NCBI RefSeq assembly: GCF_049274025.1
Contig: NZ_JBASRV010000069.1
Origin: Miniphocaeibacter sp012841535
GTDB taxonomy: Bacteria > Bacillota > Clostridia > Tissierellales > Peptoniphilaceae
Reading direction: 5' to 3' (one strand)
Length of the DNA stretch: 35,889 nucleotides
Shown here: positions 24,190-33,150 of the stretch, one piece after another
Numbering within the stretch: the first letter of the stretch is position 1
How the letters are laid out: each line of letters opens with the position of its first letter
Position numbers and translations under genes: made by a program
Notes under the pieces: model-generated
What the model saw: only the letters and a program-made list of their open reading frames with translations
Databases searched by the model: none
Told to the model about the DNA's origin: nothing

Positions 24190-25160
24190 TGGGAAAAGAA
24201 AAATTAGTTGAAATTAAAAATTTAAGTAAGTATTTTAATGTTTCAGGTGGAAAATTAAAAGCCGTTGATGATATTAGTTTCTATATTAATAAAGGTGAAA
24301 CCTTTGGTTTAGTAGGAGAATCCGGTTGTGGAAAATCTACAGCAGGAAGAACAATGCTTAGACTTTATGAACCAACATCAGGAGAGGTTATATTTAAAGG
24401 GAAGAACATTTGTGAGTTTTCCGATAAAGAAATGAAAGAAATAAGGAAACATATGCAAATGATTTTCCAAGACCCTTATGCTTCCCTAGATCCTAGAATG
24501 ACAGTTGAGGAAATAGTTGGTGAACCTTTTGATATTTATGGAACCTTAAAGGGGAAAGAAAGACAGGAAAAAGTAATAGAATTATTAAATACTGTTGGAC
24601 TAAGTTCAGAACATGCCCAAAGATTTCCCCATGAATTCTCAGGTGGTCAAAGACAAAGGGTAGGAATCGCAAGGGCCTTGGCCTTAAATCCGGAATTTAT
24701 TATTTGTGACGAGCCAATATCAGCACTGGATGTTTCCATTCAGGCACAAGTTGTAAATCTTTTAAAGGATTTACAAGAAAATTTAGGTTTAACTTTACTT
24801 TTTATAGCCCATGACTTGTCAATGGTAAGGTATATATCAGATAGGGTTGGTGTAATGTATTTAGGAAAATTAGTGGAGCTTTCAAGTAGTGAAAAACTAT
24901 ATGAACATCCATTACATCCATATACAAAGGCTCTATTATCAGCAATACCAATTGCAGACCCTGATGCTCAAAAATCTAGGAAAAGAATTGAGCTAAAAGG
25001 TGAAGTGCCAAGTCCTATTAATCCTAAACCAGGATGTAGATTTGCAGACAGATGTGAATATGCAAAGGATATTTGTAGAAATACAGATCCTGTCTTGGAG
25101 GAAGTAGAAGAAGGACACTATGTAGCATGTTTAAGGGTAAAAGAAATTAATAATTTATAG
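24189..25160 (+). CDS. oppF: Oligopeptide ABC transporter ATPase, OppF/DppF type
   Basis: This protein has 323 residues and starts with a GTG that overlaps the oppD stop; GAGAGGAGG lies just upstream. Motifs: Walker A VGESGCGKSTAGR (about 40-50), MIFQDPYASLDPRMTV, signature FSGGQRQRVGIARAL, Walker B IICDEPISALDVS and IAHDLS. The C-terminal extension has all four cysteines of the GCRFADRC ... DIC ... VAC pattern. The YASLDPRM and GGQRQRVGIARA forms are typical of OppF rather than OppD. It is the last gene of the operon, followed by a terminator. Confidence 0.93.
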   Translation: MGKEKLVEIKNLSKYFNVSGGKLKAVDDISFYINKGETFGLVGESGCGKSTAGRTMLRLYEPTSGEVIFKGKNICEFSDKEMKEIRKHMQMIFQDPYASLDPRMTVEEIVGEPFDIYGTLKGKERQEKVIELLNTVGLSSEHAQRFPHEFSGGQRQRVGIARALALNPEFIICDEPISALDVSIQAQVVNLLKDLQENLGLTLLFIAHDLSMVRYISDRVGVMYLGKLVELSSSEKLYEHPLHPYTKALLSAIPIADPDAQKSRKRIELKGEVPSPINPKPGCRFADRCEYAKDICRNTDPVLEEVEEGHYVACLRVKEINNL

Positions 25161-25234
25161 TGTTCTATAAATTATTATTTAGATTTAAATTTAAAATAAT
25201 TAATATTAATAATTTATAATAATATTTTATAAAG

Positions 25235-25262
25235 CAAGCTTTAAATAAGCTTGTTTTTTTAT
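25235..25262 (+). terminator. Terminator of the first opp operon
   Basis: CAAGCTT (25235-25241) pairs with AAGCTTG (25247-25253) around TAAAT, and a run of seven or more T follows directly: a classical intrinsic terminator about 75 bases after oppF. Confidence 0.85.
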
Positions 25263-25589
25263 TTTAATTTTTAGTTTTACAAAATATTAAATATTTAATA
25301 TATTAACTTATTTTCATAAAAATAAAATATTTTAAATATATTAATATTATAGAAAAATATATATTAAATAGTAGTGAAGTTATCTAAAAAACATAAACCT
25401 TGTTAAATAGCTGTTTACAGGGAGGGGAAAAGAAAGAATATTATAAGTTAAACACATAATTAACTAAGATTTATGTCGGTTTTATGCTTTTAAGCAAATA
25501 TGGAAATAGCTAAATAATATTCATATATCTATATCATTTGAGCGGAAATTAACAATGATTTCATTAAGATATAATAGATTAAAAAGATA

Positions 25590-25619
25590 TTGTCAAACTA
25601 CTTGGAATTCTGGTATAAT
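25590..25619 (+). promoter_or_regulatory. Probable promoter of the second opp operon
   Basis: TTGTCA (25590-25595) and a perfect TATAAT (25614-25619) are 18 bases apart, with TGG just before the -10. The start would be about 35 bases before the first gene. Confidence 0.7.
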
Positions 25620-25660
25620 AACTTTGTGAATCAATAAGCTTTTATAAGAGGAGGTTTATC

Positions 25661-26668
25661 TTGAACAACCCAGAGAAGATTTTGGAAATAAAAAATATGC
25701 ATACAGCATTTAGAATAAAAGATGAGTATTATGATGCTGTTGATGATGTTTCCATAGATCTATACAGAAATGAAATACTTGCCATAGTTGGTGAGTCAGG
25801 TTGTGGAAAAAGTACATTAGCAACAACGGTAATGGGACTACACAACTTAAATTATACAAAAATAAGTGGAGAAGTTAACTTTAAAGGCAGAAACTTAGTG
25901 GGAATAAGCGAAGAAGAATATAATAAAATTCGTGGTGGGGAAATAGGAATGATATTCCAAGATCCATTAGCATCTTTAAATCCACTAATGAGAATCGGAG
26001 AACAAATAGAAGAAGCCTTATTTTATCATACTGATTTAGATAAGGAAGGAAGAAAGAAAAAAACTTTAGAATTATTAGATGAAGTTGGAATTATTAATCC
26101 GGAAAGAACTTACAGACAATTTCCTCATCAGCTTTCAGGAGGAATGAGACAAAGGGTTATTATTGCAATAGCACTTTCATGTAACCCGGAAATATTAATA
26201 GCAGATGAGCCAACAACAGCTCTAGATGTTACCATTCAGGCTCAGATTTTGGACTTAATGGAAGATTTACAAAAAGAAATTAATGCAGGAATAATGTTAA
26301 TAACTCATGATTTGGGAGTAGTATCTCAAACTGCTGACAGGGTAGCAGTAATGTATGCAGGAGAGATTGTAGAAATTGCTCCAGTAGAAGAGTTATTTAA
26401 CAATCCAAAGCATCCATATACGAGAAGTTTATTAAACTCTATTCCTCAAATGGATAATGACGAGGAAGAACTACATGTAATTCAAGGAATTGTACCATCA
26501 TTGAAAAACTTACCAAGAGAAGGTTGTAGATTTTCCAGTAGAATACCTTGGATTCCAAAAGAGGCACATGAAAAATCACCTAAGATGCATGATTTAGGAA
26601 ATGGTCATTTTGTAAGATGTACTTGTTGGAAAACTTTTCATTTTGAAGATGAAAAGGAGGTAAATTAA
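25661..26668 (+). CDS. Second oligopeptide ABC transporter ATPase, OppD/DppD type
   Basis: This 335-residue protein has a TTG start placed by GAGGAGG. Motifs: Walker A VGESGCGKSTLATT (about 44-54), Q-loop MIFQDPLASLNPLM, signature LSGGMRQRVIIAIAL, Walker B ILIADEPTTALDVT and ITHDLGVVS. The C-terminal oligopeptide extension is present, but two of the four usual cysteines are lost: the motif reads GCRFSSRIPW and later EAHEKS where RC and IC are expected, ending VRCTCW. An iron-sulfur cluster is therefore less likely than in the first operon. It overlaps the next start by one base. Confidence 0.92.
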   Translation: MNNPEKILEIKNMHTAFRIKDEYYDAVDDVSIDLYRNEILAIVGESGCGKSTLATTVMGLHNLNYTKISGEVNFKGRNLVGISEEEYNKIRGGEIGMIFQDPLASLNPLMRIGEQIEEALFYHTDLDKEGRKKKTLELLDEVGIINPERTYRQFPHQLSGGMRQRVIIAIALSCNPEILIADEPTTALDVTIQAQILDLMEDLQKEINAGIMLITHDLGVVSQTADRVAVMYAGEIVEIAPVEELFNNPKHPYTRSLLNSIPQMDNDEEELHVIQGIVPSLKNLPREGCRFSSRIPWIPKEAHEKSPKMHDLGNGHFVRCTCWKTFHFEDEKEVN

Positions 26669-27609
26669 TGGCTTTTTTAGAAATTAAAGATTTGAAGGTC
26701 CATTTTCCTATAAGGGGAGGATTTTTCAATACAATACAAGACTATGTTTATGCTGTTGATGGTGTAAATATGGTAATTGAAGAAGGAAAAACCTATGGGC
26801 TAATAGGTGAGTCAGGTTCAGGGAAATCTACAATTGGAAAAGCAATAGTAGGTTTAGAAAAAATAACATCTGGAAAAATTATTTATAATGGTAAAGATGT
26901 TACAAAAATTAAAGACAGGAAAAACACGGATTATAAAAGTGATATTCAGATGATATTTCAAGATTCTATGTCTAGTTTGGACCCAAAAAAAAGAGTAGTA
27001 GATATACTTGGCGAACCTTTGCGAAATCTAGAAAAAATGGACAAACAAAAAGAACAAAGAAGAATTAAAGACCTTTTAGATATTGTTGGTATGCCAAGCG
27101 ATGCTATTTACAAATATCCCCATGAATTTTCAGGTGGACAAAGACAGAGAATTGGAGTTGCAAGAGCAATAGCTTGTAAGCCAAAATTAATTATAGCAGA
27201 TGAACCGGTATCTGCCTTAGACTTATCTGTTCAGGCACAGGTATTAAACTATATGAAGGAAATACAGAAAGCTTTAAATATTAGTTACATATTTATTTCA
27301 CATGACTTAGGTGTCGTAAAACATATGTGTGATTATATAAATATAATGCATAGAGGAAAGTTTGTAGAAACTGGTAATAAGGAAGATATTTACAAACATC
27401 CAGAACATATTTATACTAAACGATTAATAGCTGCAATACCTGAAATAAAGCCATCAGAAAGAGATGAGTTAAGAGAGAGAAGATTAAAGGTAGAAAAAGA
27501 ATTTTTAGAAAAAGAAAAGTATTATTACGACAGTAAAGGTAAAGTGTATGATTTAGTTAAATATAATGATACACATTATGTTGCTGAAAAAAAGGAGGTA
27601 GCTAAATAA
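26668..27609 (+). CDS. Second oligopeptide ABC transporter ATPase, OppF/DppF type
   Basis: This 313-residue ATPase starts at an ATG preceded by AAGGAGG. Motifs: Walker A IGESGSGKSTIGK (about 51-60), Q-loop MIFQDSMSSLDPKKRV, signature FSGGQRQRIGVARAI, Walker B LIIADEPVSALDLS and ISHDLGVV. It lacks the cysteine-bearing C-terminal extension; instead it ends in a charged tail, RDELRERRLKVEKEFLEKEK, then YYYDSKGKVYDLVKYND. It resembles OppF-like subunits that couple with a longer OppD. Its stop overlaps the permease start (TAATG). Confidence 0.92.
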   Translation: MAFLEIKDLKVHFPIRGGFFNTIQDYVYAVDGVNMVIEEGKTYGLIGESGSGKSTIGKAIVGLEKITSGKIIYNGKDVTKIKDRKNTDYKSDIQMIFQDSMSSLDPKKRVVDILGEPLRNLEKMDKQKEQRRIKDLLDIVGMPSDAIYKYPHEFSGGQRQRIGVARAIACKPKLIIADEPVSALDLSVQAQVLNYMKEIQKALNISYIFISHDLGVVKHMCDYINIMHRGKFVETGNKEDIYKHPEHIYTKRLIAAIPEIKPSERDELRERRLKVEKEFLEKEKYYYDSKGKVYDLVKYNDTHYVAEKKEVAK

Positions 27610-28571
27610 TGTGGAAAACAATATTAAAAAGATTTTTAGTAATGATACCTCAACTATTTTTATTAAGTGTAATAGTATTTACTTTGGCTAAATTTATGCC
27701 AGGAGATCCTTTTACAGGACTTATTAAACCGGATACGGACCCTGCAGCAATTGAAAGACTTAGGGAAGAAGCAGGTCTTAATGATCCTATTCATATTCAA
27801 TATATAAACTGGGTAAAAAATGCTATTCAAGGTGATTTAGGAAAAAGCTATACTCAAAATTTACCTGTTACTAGAGTAATAGGCGAAAGAGTAGGAAATA
27901 CTTTTTATCTTTCACTTTTAACAGTAGTAATAATGTATGCAATAGCAATACCGTTAGGAATAATAGCCGGTAAACGGCAAGGTAGTTTAGCAGATAAAGC
28001 CATAACTACCTATAACTTTATCGCCTTAGCCATACCTGGATTTGTATTCTATCTGATTATTTTATTAATATTTGGTTATAGATTAGGTTGGTTTCCAACA
28101 GGTGGGTCAGTTTCAACAGGAACAGATCCTGGCACAATAGCTTATTTCTTTGACAAGTTATACCATATGATTTTACCAGCTTTAGCAACTGCAGTACTTT
28201 CAACAATTAGTACAATTCAATACCTAAGGTCAGGAATAATAGATGCTAAAAATCAAGACTATGTTAGAACAGCAATAAGTAAAGGTGTTCCTATGAAAAA
28301 GGTATATAGCAAACATATTTTAAGAAATTCCATACTTCCTATAGCAGCATTTTTTGGATTCCAAATTACAGGACTTCTTGGTGGAAATATAATGGTAGAA
28401 TCTGTATTTGCATATCCTGGTATGGGTCAGTTATTTATGAATTCAGTAACATCTAGAGATTATGCGGTTTTAACATCACTAATACTACTTTATGGACTAT
28501 TATCCTTAATAGGTAGCTTACTTTCAGATATTATATTAAGCATAGTGGATCCAAGAATAAGGATAGAATAG
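27609..28571 (+). CDS. Second oligopeptide ABC transporter permease, OppB/DppB type
   Basis: This permease has 320 residues and six helices. It starts with VMIPQLFLLSVIVFTLAKFM, then PGDPFTGL, the DppB family opening. The coupling loop is DYVRTAISKGVPMKKVYSKH, then ILRNSILPIAAFFG; the end is SIVDPRIRIE. AAAGGAGG precedes the ATG. The inserted YRLGWFPTGGSVSTGTDPGT loop is the usual long DppB loop. It forms the pore with the next gene product. Confidence 0.92.
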   Translation: MWKTILKRFLVMIPQLFLLSVIVFTLAKFMPGDPFTGLIKPDTDPAAIERLREEAGLNDPIHIQYINWVKNAIQGDLGKSYTQNLPVTRVIGERVGNTFYLSLLTVVIMYAIAIPLGIIAGKRQGSLADKAITTYNFIALAIPGFVFYLIILLIFGYRLGWFPTGGSVSTGTDPGTIAYFFDKLYHMILPALATAVLSTISTIQYLRSGIIDAKNQDYVRTAISKGVPMKKVYSKHILRNSILPIAAFFGFQITGLLGGNIMVESVFAYPGMGQLFMNSVTSRDYAVLTSLILLYGLLSLIGSLLSDIILSIVDPRIRIE

Positions 28572-28580
28572 GAGGGAGTT

Positions 28581-29483
28581 ATGGAAAAAAATCTTAGAGT
28601 AAACGAAAAGGAAACAATAGAAACTCCTTCTTGGACGAAAACCTTAGTAAGAGAATTTAAGAAAGATAAATTTGCAATGATTTCACTAGTAATCTTAATT
28701 TTAATGTGGGCTACAATATTTATCGGTGCAGTTGTTTTGGATCAAGAAGAAGTAATGAAAGTTGATGTAATGGCTTCTTATTTAAGACCGGGAGAAGAAG
28801 GATATATACTTGGAACAGACCAAGGCGGTAGGTCTATAATGGGACAGTTAATAATTGGAGGTAGAAACTCTGTTGTTATAGGAGTTTGTATTACAGTTAT
28901 TACGACTGTTATTGGTATAATAGTTGGTTTAATAAGTGGGTTTTTCGGTGGAAGAGTTGACAACTTTATAATGAGAATTATAGATTTTATTGGTGTTTTA
29001 CCAATGTTAATGATAGTTATAGTACTTGTAACAATTGTTCCAAAATATAATGTATTTTCATTTGTCGTAATTATGTCTTTGTTTAACTGGGCAGGACTTG
29101 CTAGACTGACTAGAAGTTTATCCTTAACAGAGGCAAGAAGAGATTATGTTAGTGCTTCAAAGACTATGGGAACAAATAAACTAAAAATAATGTTAACTGG
29201 TATTTTACCAAATATTAGTTCAATTATTATAGTAAATTCAACTTTGAATTTAGCAGGAAATATAGGAATAGAAACAGGATTAACCTACTTAGGCTTTGGT
29301 TTACCAGTTGGTACACCAAGTTTAGGAACATTAATAGGATATGCTAAATCACCGGAAGTTATAGCCGATAGATTATATGTATGGTTGCCTGCTGCAATGG
29401 TAATTTTAGTTATGATGATCTGTATTAACTATATTGGCCAAGCAATAAACAGAGCGTCAGATGCAAAACAAAGATTAGGTTAA
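28581..29483 (+). CDS. Second oligopeptide ABC transporter permease, OppC/DppC type
   Basis: This 300-residue permease has an OppC_N segment (REFKKDKFAMISLVILILMW) followed by the conserved GYILGTDQGGRSIMGQLIIG, a variant of the usual LGTDxLGRD motif. Five more helices follow, with the coupling loop RDYVSASKTMGTNKLKIMLT, then GILPNISSII. Near the C-terminus are GLTYLGFGLPVGTPSLGTLI and NRASDAKQRLG. The ribosome binding site AGGAGGG lies ten bases downstream of the preceding stop. It completes the membrane core of the second importer. Confidence 0.9.
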   Translation: MEKNLRVNEKETIETPSWTKTLVREFKKDKFAMISLVILILMWATIFIGAVVLDQEEVMKVDVMASYLRPGEEGYILGTDQGGRSIMGQLIIGGRNSVVIGVCITVITTVIGIIVGLISGFFGGRVDNFIMRIIDFIGVLPMLMIVIVLVTIVPKYNVFSFVVIMSLFNWAGLARLTRSLSLTEARRDYVSASKTMGTNKLKIMLTGILPNISSIIIVNSTLNLAGNIGIETGLTYLGFGLPVGTPSLGTLIGYAKSPEVIADRLYVWLPAAMVILVMMICINYIGQAINRASDAKQRLG

Positions 29484-29493
29484 TAAAGTTTAT

Positions 29494-29509
29494 AATTGCA
29501 GTAGCAATT
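29494..29509 (+). terminator. Small hairpin before the second binding-protein gene
   Basis: AATTGC (29494-29499) and GCAATT (29504-29509) pair around AGTA, followed by an A-rich stretch, not a T-run. It may stabilise or delimit the downstream binding-protein message rather than terminate. Confidence 0.3.
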
Positions 29510-29537
29510 TAAAATAAAAATATTAGGAGGAATTATT

Positions 29538-31340
29538 ATGAAAAAGGGATTAAAAATATTAGCGTTAAGTTTAGCGTTAGTAATGACCCTAGTAGCTTGT
29601 GGAGGAAAGAATAACGATGCAAAAAAAGAAACTGGAGGAAATGGCTCAGCAACAGGAGCAGAAACTACAAGTTTTGGAACCGTAGCAGATCATGGTGGAG
29701 AAGCTATAGAAAATGGAGTAGTAAGAATTGGTGTAGTAGCAGATTCTCCTTTTACAGGTGTTTTTAGTAATTATTTCAATCAAGTTGTAACAGATCAAAT
29801 ATTGACTGGTTATATAACACAATCAATGAAAATAAAAGCAGATGGAGATATAAGAGATGAAGATGAATTCCATACTTTTAAATTTGATCAAGAAAAGAAA
29901 CAGTTTATTATGACTATAAAAGATACTTTTAAATGGTCAGATGGTACTCCAGTAACATCTAGAGATTTTGCCTTTGTATATGAAATAGTTGGTCATCCAG
30001 ATTATAGTGGAGTTAGATATGATTCTAAAATGCAAAATATAGTAGGAATGGAAGAATATCATAATGGTGAAGCAGAAACTATATCAGGAGTAGAAACTCC
30101 AGACGATAAAACTCTTATTGTAAACTTCAAAGAGTTTTCACCTAGTATACTTTGGGGAGCTGGTATTGCTTATACTCCAGAACCTTACCATTATTTAAAA
30201 GATATACCTGTTAAGGAAATGGCTTCTCATGATAAAATTAGAATAAATCCTTTATCTTGTGGACCATATGTTATTACAAAAGTGGTACCAGGAGAAAAAG
30301 TTGAATATAAAAGAAATGAGCATTACGGTGCAGAAGTTAAAAATGAAGGTCTAGTAGCTGAAATTATATCATCAGCCAATGTGCTTTCAGCAATGAAAAA
30401 CGGTAAATATGACTTATATACATCTATTCCAGGAAATATTAAAAACCAAGATTTAGCAAGTTTAGAAGGTTACACTACATTACAGTATCCAAGTAATTCA
30501 TTTTTAGGAATAGGATTTAAATTAGGTAAATGGAATGCAGAAAAAAATGAAGTAGAAGTAGATCCAAATGCTAAAATGGCAGATGTTAATTTAAGAAAAG
30601 CAATGGCTTATGCATTAGATATTGATGCAATCTGTGATATGTTCTATGAAGGATTAAGACAACATGCTAATTCAACAATCATTCCTAAAAATGTAAGTTT
30701 CTATGATCCAAATGCAGAAATGTATGATTATAATCCTGAAAAAGCTAAAGAAATATTAGATGAAGCAGGTTACAAAGATGTTGATGGAGATGGTTTAAGG
30801 GAAGATCCTAATGGGGAAAAATCAACTATTAATTATGCAGCTATGTCTGGTGGAGAAACTGCTGAGCCAGTAGCAACAGCATATGTACAATGGTGGAATG
30901 AAATAGGTTTAGATGTACAGTTATTAGATGGAAGATTACATGAGTTTAATTCATTTTACGAAAGAGTTCAAGCTGATGACCCAGATATAGATGTTTATCT
31001 AGTTTCATGGGGTTATGGTACTAATCCAGATCCATCAGAAACATATTCTAAATATGCACCTTTCAATCTTCCAAGATACACTGATGAAAAAATAGAAGAA
31101 GCTTTAGCACACATAACTAGCAATGAAGCATTCGATAGAGATTATATGGTAGAAGGATATAGAATGTTTGACAAAGCTATATTCGATTCAGTTCCTGTAA
31201 TACCAACAATGTTTGTAGAAGAAAGAGAAGTTGTTAACAAGAGAGTTAAGTTCTATGATGTAACACCTTCAACTAATGAAAAATTAAATGACTTTGGTAT
31301 TAAAGATATAGAATTAACAGCAGACAAACCTGCAAAATAA
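29538..31340 (+). CDS. Second oligopeptide ABC transporter substrate-binding lipoprotein
   Basis: This 600-residue SBP_bac_5 lipoprotein has a strong AGGAGG. Its signal is MKKGLKILALSLALVMTLVA followed by C21 of the lipobox, with a short polar linker after it. Family motifs include TIKDTFKWSDGTPVTSRDFA, NPLSCGPYVITKVVPGEKVE, YKRNEHY and DVNLRKAMAYALDID. It carries a calcium-like DVDGDGLREDPNG loop seen in the longer members. It is only distantly like the first OppA, so the two importers probably take different peptides. It is the last gene of the operon. Confidence 0.92.
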   Translation: MKKGLKILALSLALVMTLVACGGKNNDAKKETGGNGSATGAETTSFGTVADHGGEAIENGVVRIGVVADSPFTGVFSNYFNQVVTDQILTGYITQSMKIKADGDIRDEDEFHTFKFDQEKKQFIMTIKDTFKWSDGTPVTSRDFAFVYEIVGHPDYSGVRYDSKMQNIVGMEEYHNGEAETISGVETPDDKTLIVNFKEFSPSILWGAGIAYTPEPYHYLKDIPVKEMASHDKIRINPLSCGPYVITKVVPGEKVEYKRNEHYGAEVKNEGLVAEIISSANVLSAMKNGKYDLYTSIPGNIKNQDLASLEGYTTLQYPSNSFLGIGFKLGKWNAEKNEVEVDPNAKMADVNLRKAMAYALDIDAICDMFYEGLRQHANSTIIPKNVSFYDPNAEMYDYNPEKAKEILDEAGYKDVDGDGLREDPNGEKSTINYAAMSGGETAEPVATAYVQWWNEIGLDVQLLDGRLHEFNSFYERVQADDPDIDVYLVSWGYGTNPDPSETYSKYAPFNLPRYTDEKIEEALAHITSNEAFDRDYMVEGYRMFDKAIFDSVPVIPTMFVEEREVVNKRVKFYDVTPSTNEKLNDFGIKDIELTADKPAK

Positions 31341-31350
31341 TAAAATTATA

Positions 31351-31387
31351 AAGTACATAGGATAACCTCCTATGTACTTATTTTTTA
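31351..31387 (+). terminator. Terminator of the second opp operon
   Basis: AAGTACATAGGA (31351-31362) and TCCTATGTACTT (31368-31379) form a perfect 12-bp stem with a TAACC loop, followed by ATTTTTT. It lies ten bases after the stop codon. Confidence 0.88.
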
Positions 31388-31437
31388 ACAATTATTTTAA
31401 CAATTATTACAAAAAGATTAAGTTTTATTATTTATCT

Positions 31438-31468
31438 TGCTATAAAAAAATACTATTGTTATTATAAT
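31438..31468 (+). promoter_or_regulatory. Possible promoter of the BceRS-like module
   Basis: TATAAT (31463-31468) lies 14 bases before the regulator start. TTGCTA (31438-31443) is a candidate -35 box, but the 19-base gap is long. A direct repeat AACAATTATT(T/A) at about 31386-31409 lies just upstream and might be a regulator site. Confidence 0.35.
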
Positions 31469-31481
31469 ATAGAGGTTGATT

Positions 31482-32165
31482 ATGAATATTTTAATTATAG
31501 AAGATGATAATATAATATTAAGGGAAATTACAAAAAATTTAGAAAAATGGGATTATAAAATTTTTGAAATAAAAGATTTTAATAATATAATAGCTGAAGT
31601 TAAAGAATATAACCCAAATCTAATTTTATTGGATATTTCCCTACCTTATTATGATGGTTTTTATTGGTGTAAAAAAATTAGGGAGTTTTCAAGTGTTCCA
31701 ATTATGTTTATATCCTCTAAAAGCGATAAATTAGATATGATTATGGCTATGAATTTAGGTGGAGATGATTACATAACAAAACCTTTTGACATGGACCTAC
31801 TTATTACTAAAATTAGAGCCTTACTTAGAAGAACTTATTCCTTTAATGATGAATTGGAAATTTTTCAATTTAATGATGTAACTTTGGATATAAATAAAAG
31901 GGAAATCCTATTTAATAATAGTTCTATTAATTTAACTCAAACGGAATTTGTAATTTTAAAAGTTCTCTTTGAAAAAGCTAATTCATATGTTTCTAAAGAT
32001 GAAATTATTACTAGACTTTGGAGTGAAGATGCTTTTGTAGATGATAATGTTATTGCTGTAAATATAAATAGAATTAGAAATAAATTTAAGAAAAGCGGTA
32101 TTAGGGATATTATAAAAACAAAAAAAGGTATTGGTTATGGCCTTATAGAGGACAAAAATGTTTAA
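31482..32165 (+). CDS. Response regulator, BceR-like
   Basis: This 227-residue OmpR-type regulator takes the ATG at 31482 as its start; a TTG two codons upstream sits directly against GAGG and is too close. The receiver domain has IIEDDN, phosphoacceptor D51 in LLDISLPYYDGFYWC, SSKSD and the TKPFDMD lysine. The DNA-binding domain shows LTQTEFVILKVLF, SKDEIITRLWSEDAFVDDN and NINRIRNKFKKSG. The PYYDGFYWCKKIR segment is characteristic of BceR-type regulators of antimicrobial-peptide transporters. It overlaps the kinase gene by eight bases. Confidence 0.9.
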   Translation: MNILIIEDDNIILREITKNLEKWDYKIFEIKDFNNIIAEVKEYNPNLILLDISLPYYDGFYWCKKIREFSSVPIMFISSKSDKLDMIMAMNLGGDDYITKPFDMDLLITKIRALLRRTYSFNDELEIFQFNDVTLDINKREILFNNSSINLTQTEFVILKVLFEKANSYVSKDEIITRLWSEDAFVDDNVIAVNINRIRNKFKKSGIRDIIKTKKGIGYGLIEDKNV

Positions 32166-33114
32166 GGAATATATTAAAACTAAGAAGAATGAAATTATAA
32201 TAATATTTTCTATTTTTGTTTTAAATTACTTAATTATGTTTTTAAGTGTCGGTGTATATGAAAATTATTGGTATACTATATTTTTGTTTTTGTTTTTTTA
32301 TTTAATATATTTTTTATGGGCTTATTTTAAATTTAAGGAGAAGTTTAAGTATATTGTAAATATTAATGAAGACAATATTGCAGATATTCTTCCTAAAGAT
32401 ATTTTAGATGAATCCTATATAAAAAAAATAACGAACTTAATTAAGGAAAAAAACGAATTAAATTCAATACGAGAAAAAGAATTAGACAGGTTAGAAGAGG
32501 ATTACTCCATTTGGATTCACCAGGCTAAAACCCCTATTTCTGCCTTGTCATTAATTATAGACAGTATGGACTCGGAATTGAAGGATGATATGAAACAAGA
32601 ATTATTTAAAATTAATCAGTATACTGAAATGGCCTTAACAAATATACGTTTACAGGATATTAATAAGGATTTAGAAATAGAAACCCATGACCTATATGAC
32701 TTAGTAAAAAACACCGTTAGAAAATATGCCCTATATTTTAACTATAAGGGTAATAGGTTGGTTCTAGAGGATTTTAAAAGAAAAATAGTTACAGATGAAA
32801 AATGGTTTGCCTATGCCTTAGATCAAGTAATATCAAATGCTGTTAAATATACTAGAAATGGTGAAGTGAAAATATTTGTTTCAGATGAATATTTAGTTGT
32901 AGAGGACACCGGTATAGGTATAAAGGAAGAGGATATTCCAAGGCTCTTTACTAGAGGCTTTACAGGTTATACCGGTAGGGTTAAGAAAAAAGCCACAGGA
33001 CTTGGCCTATATATGTCTAAAAAAATATTAACTACCTTAGGTTCGGGTATTCACTTAGAATCAAAAGTAGGTGAAGGTACAAAAGTATATATAAAAATCA
33101 CAGAGGACTTATAG
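32158..33114 (+). CDS. Intramembrane-sensing histidine kinase, BceS-like
   Basis: This 318-residue kinase has two membrane helices (about 13-32 and 39-56) separated by only six or so residues, so it has no extracellular sensor. BceS-type kinases with this layout are activated by the partner ABC permease. The dimerisation box is SIWIHQAKTPISALSLII with phosphoacceptor H121. The ATPase domain has LDQVISNAVKYT, VVEDTGIGIKEEDIPRLFTR, GFTG and KKATGLGLYMSKK. The WIHQ.KTPI form of the H box is diagnostic of the BceS group. A weak hairpin (ACAGAG with CTCTGT, about 33100-33123) overlaps its stop codon. Confidence 0.92.
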   Translation: MFKEYIKTKKNEIIIIFSIFVLNYLIMFLSVGVYENYWYTIFLFLFFYLIYFLWAYFKFKEKFKYIVNINEDNIADILPKDILDESYIKKITNLIKEKNELNSIREKELDRLEEDYSIWIHQAKTPISALSLIIDSMDSELKDDMKQELFKINQYTEMALTNIRLQDINKDLEIETHDLYDLVKNTVRKYALYFNYKGNRLVLEDFKRKIVTDEKWFAYALDQVISNAVKYTRNGEVKIFVSDEYLVVEDTGIGIKEEDIPRLFTRGFTGYTGRVKKKATGLGLYMSKKILTTLGSGIHLESKVGEGTKVYIKITEDL

Positions 33115-33150
33115 AGTTCTCTGTTTTACTGAAAAGAAAAGGGACAGTAT

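Larger units (their letters stand above)
25161..25660. other. Intergenic stretch between the two opp operons
   Basis: About 500 bases with no convincing gene. It has the oppF terminator near its start and the promoter of the second operon near its end, both listed separately. A purine-rich GGGAGGGG at about 25420-25428 resembles a ribosome binding site, but no start codon with a useful frame follows it. Confidence 0.5.

Noticed and set aside
31386..31409. AACAATTATT direct repeats as a short CRISPR-like or plasmid-iteron array
   Set aside because: There are only two copies with no spacer pattern; simple AT-rich repetition or at most a regulator site.
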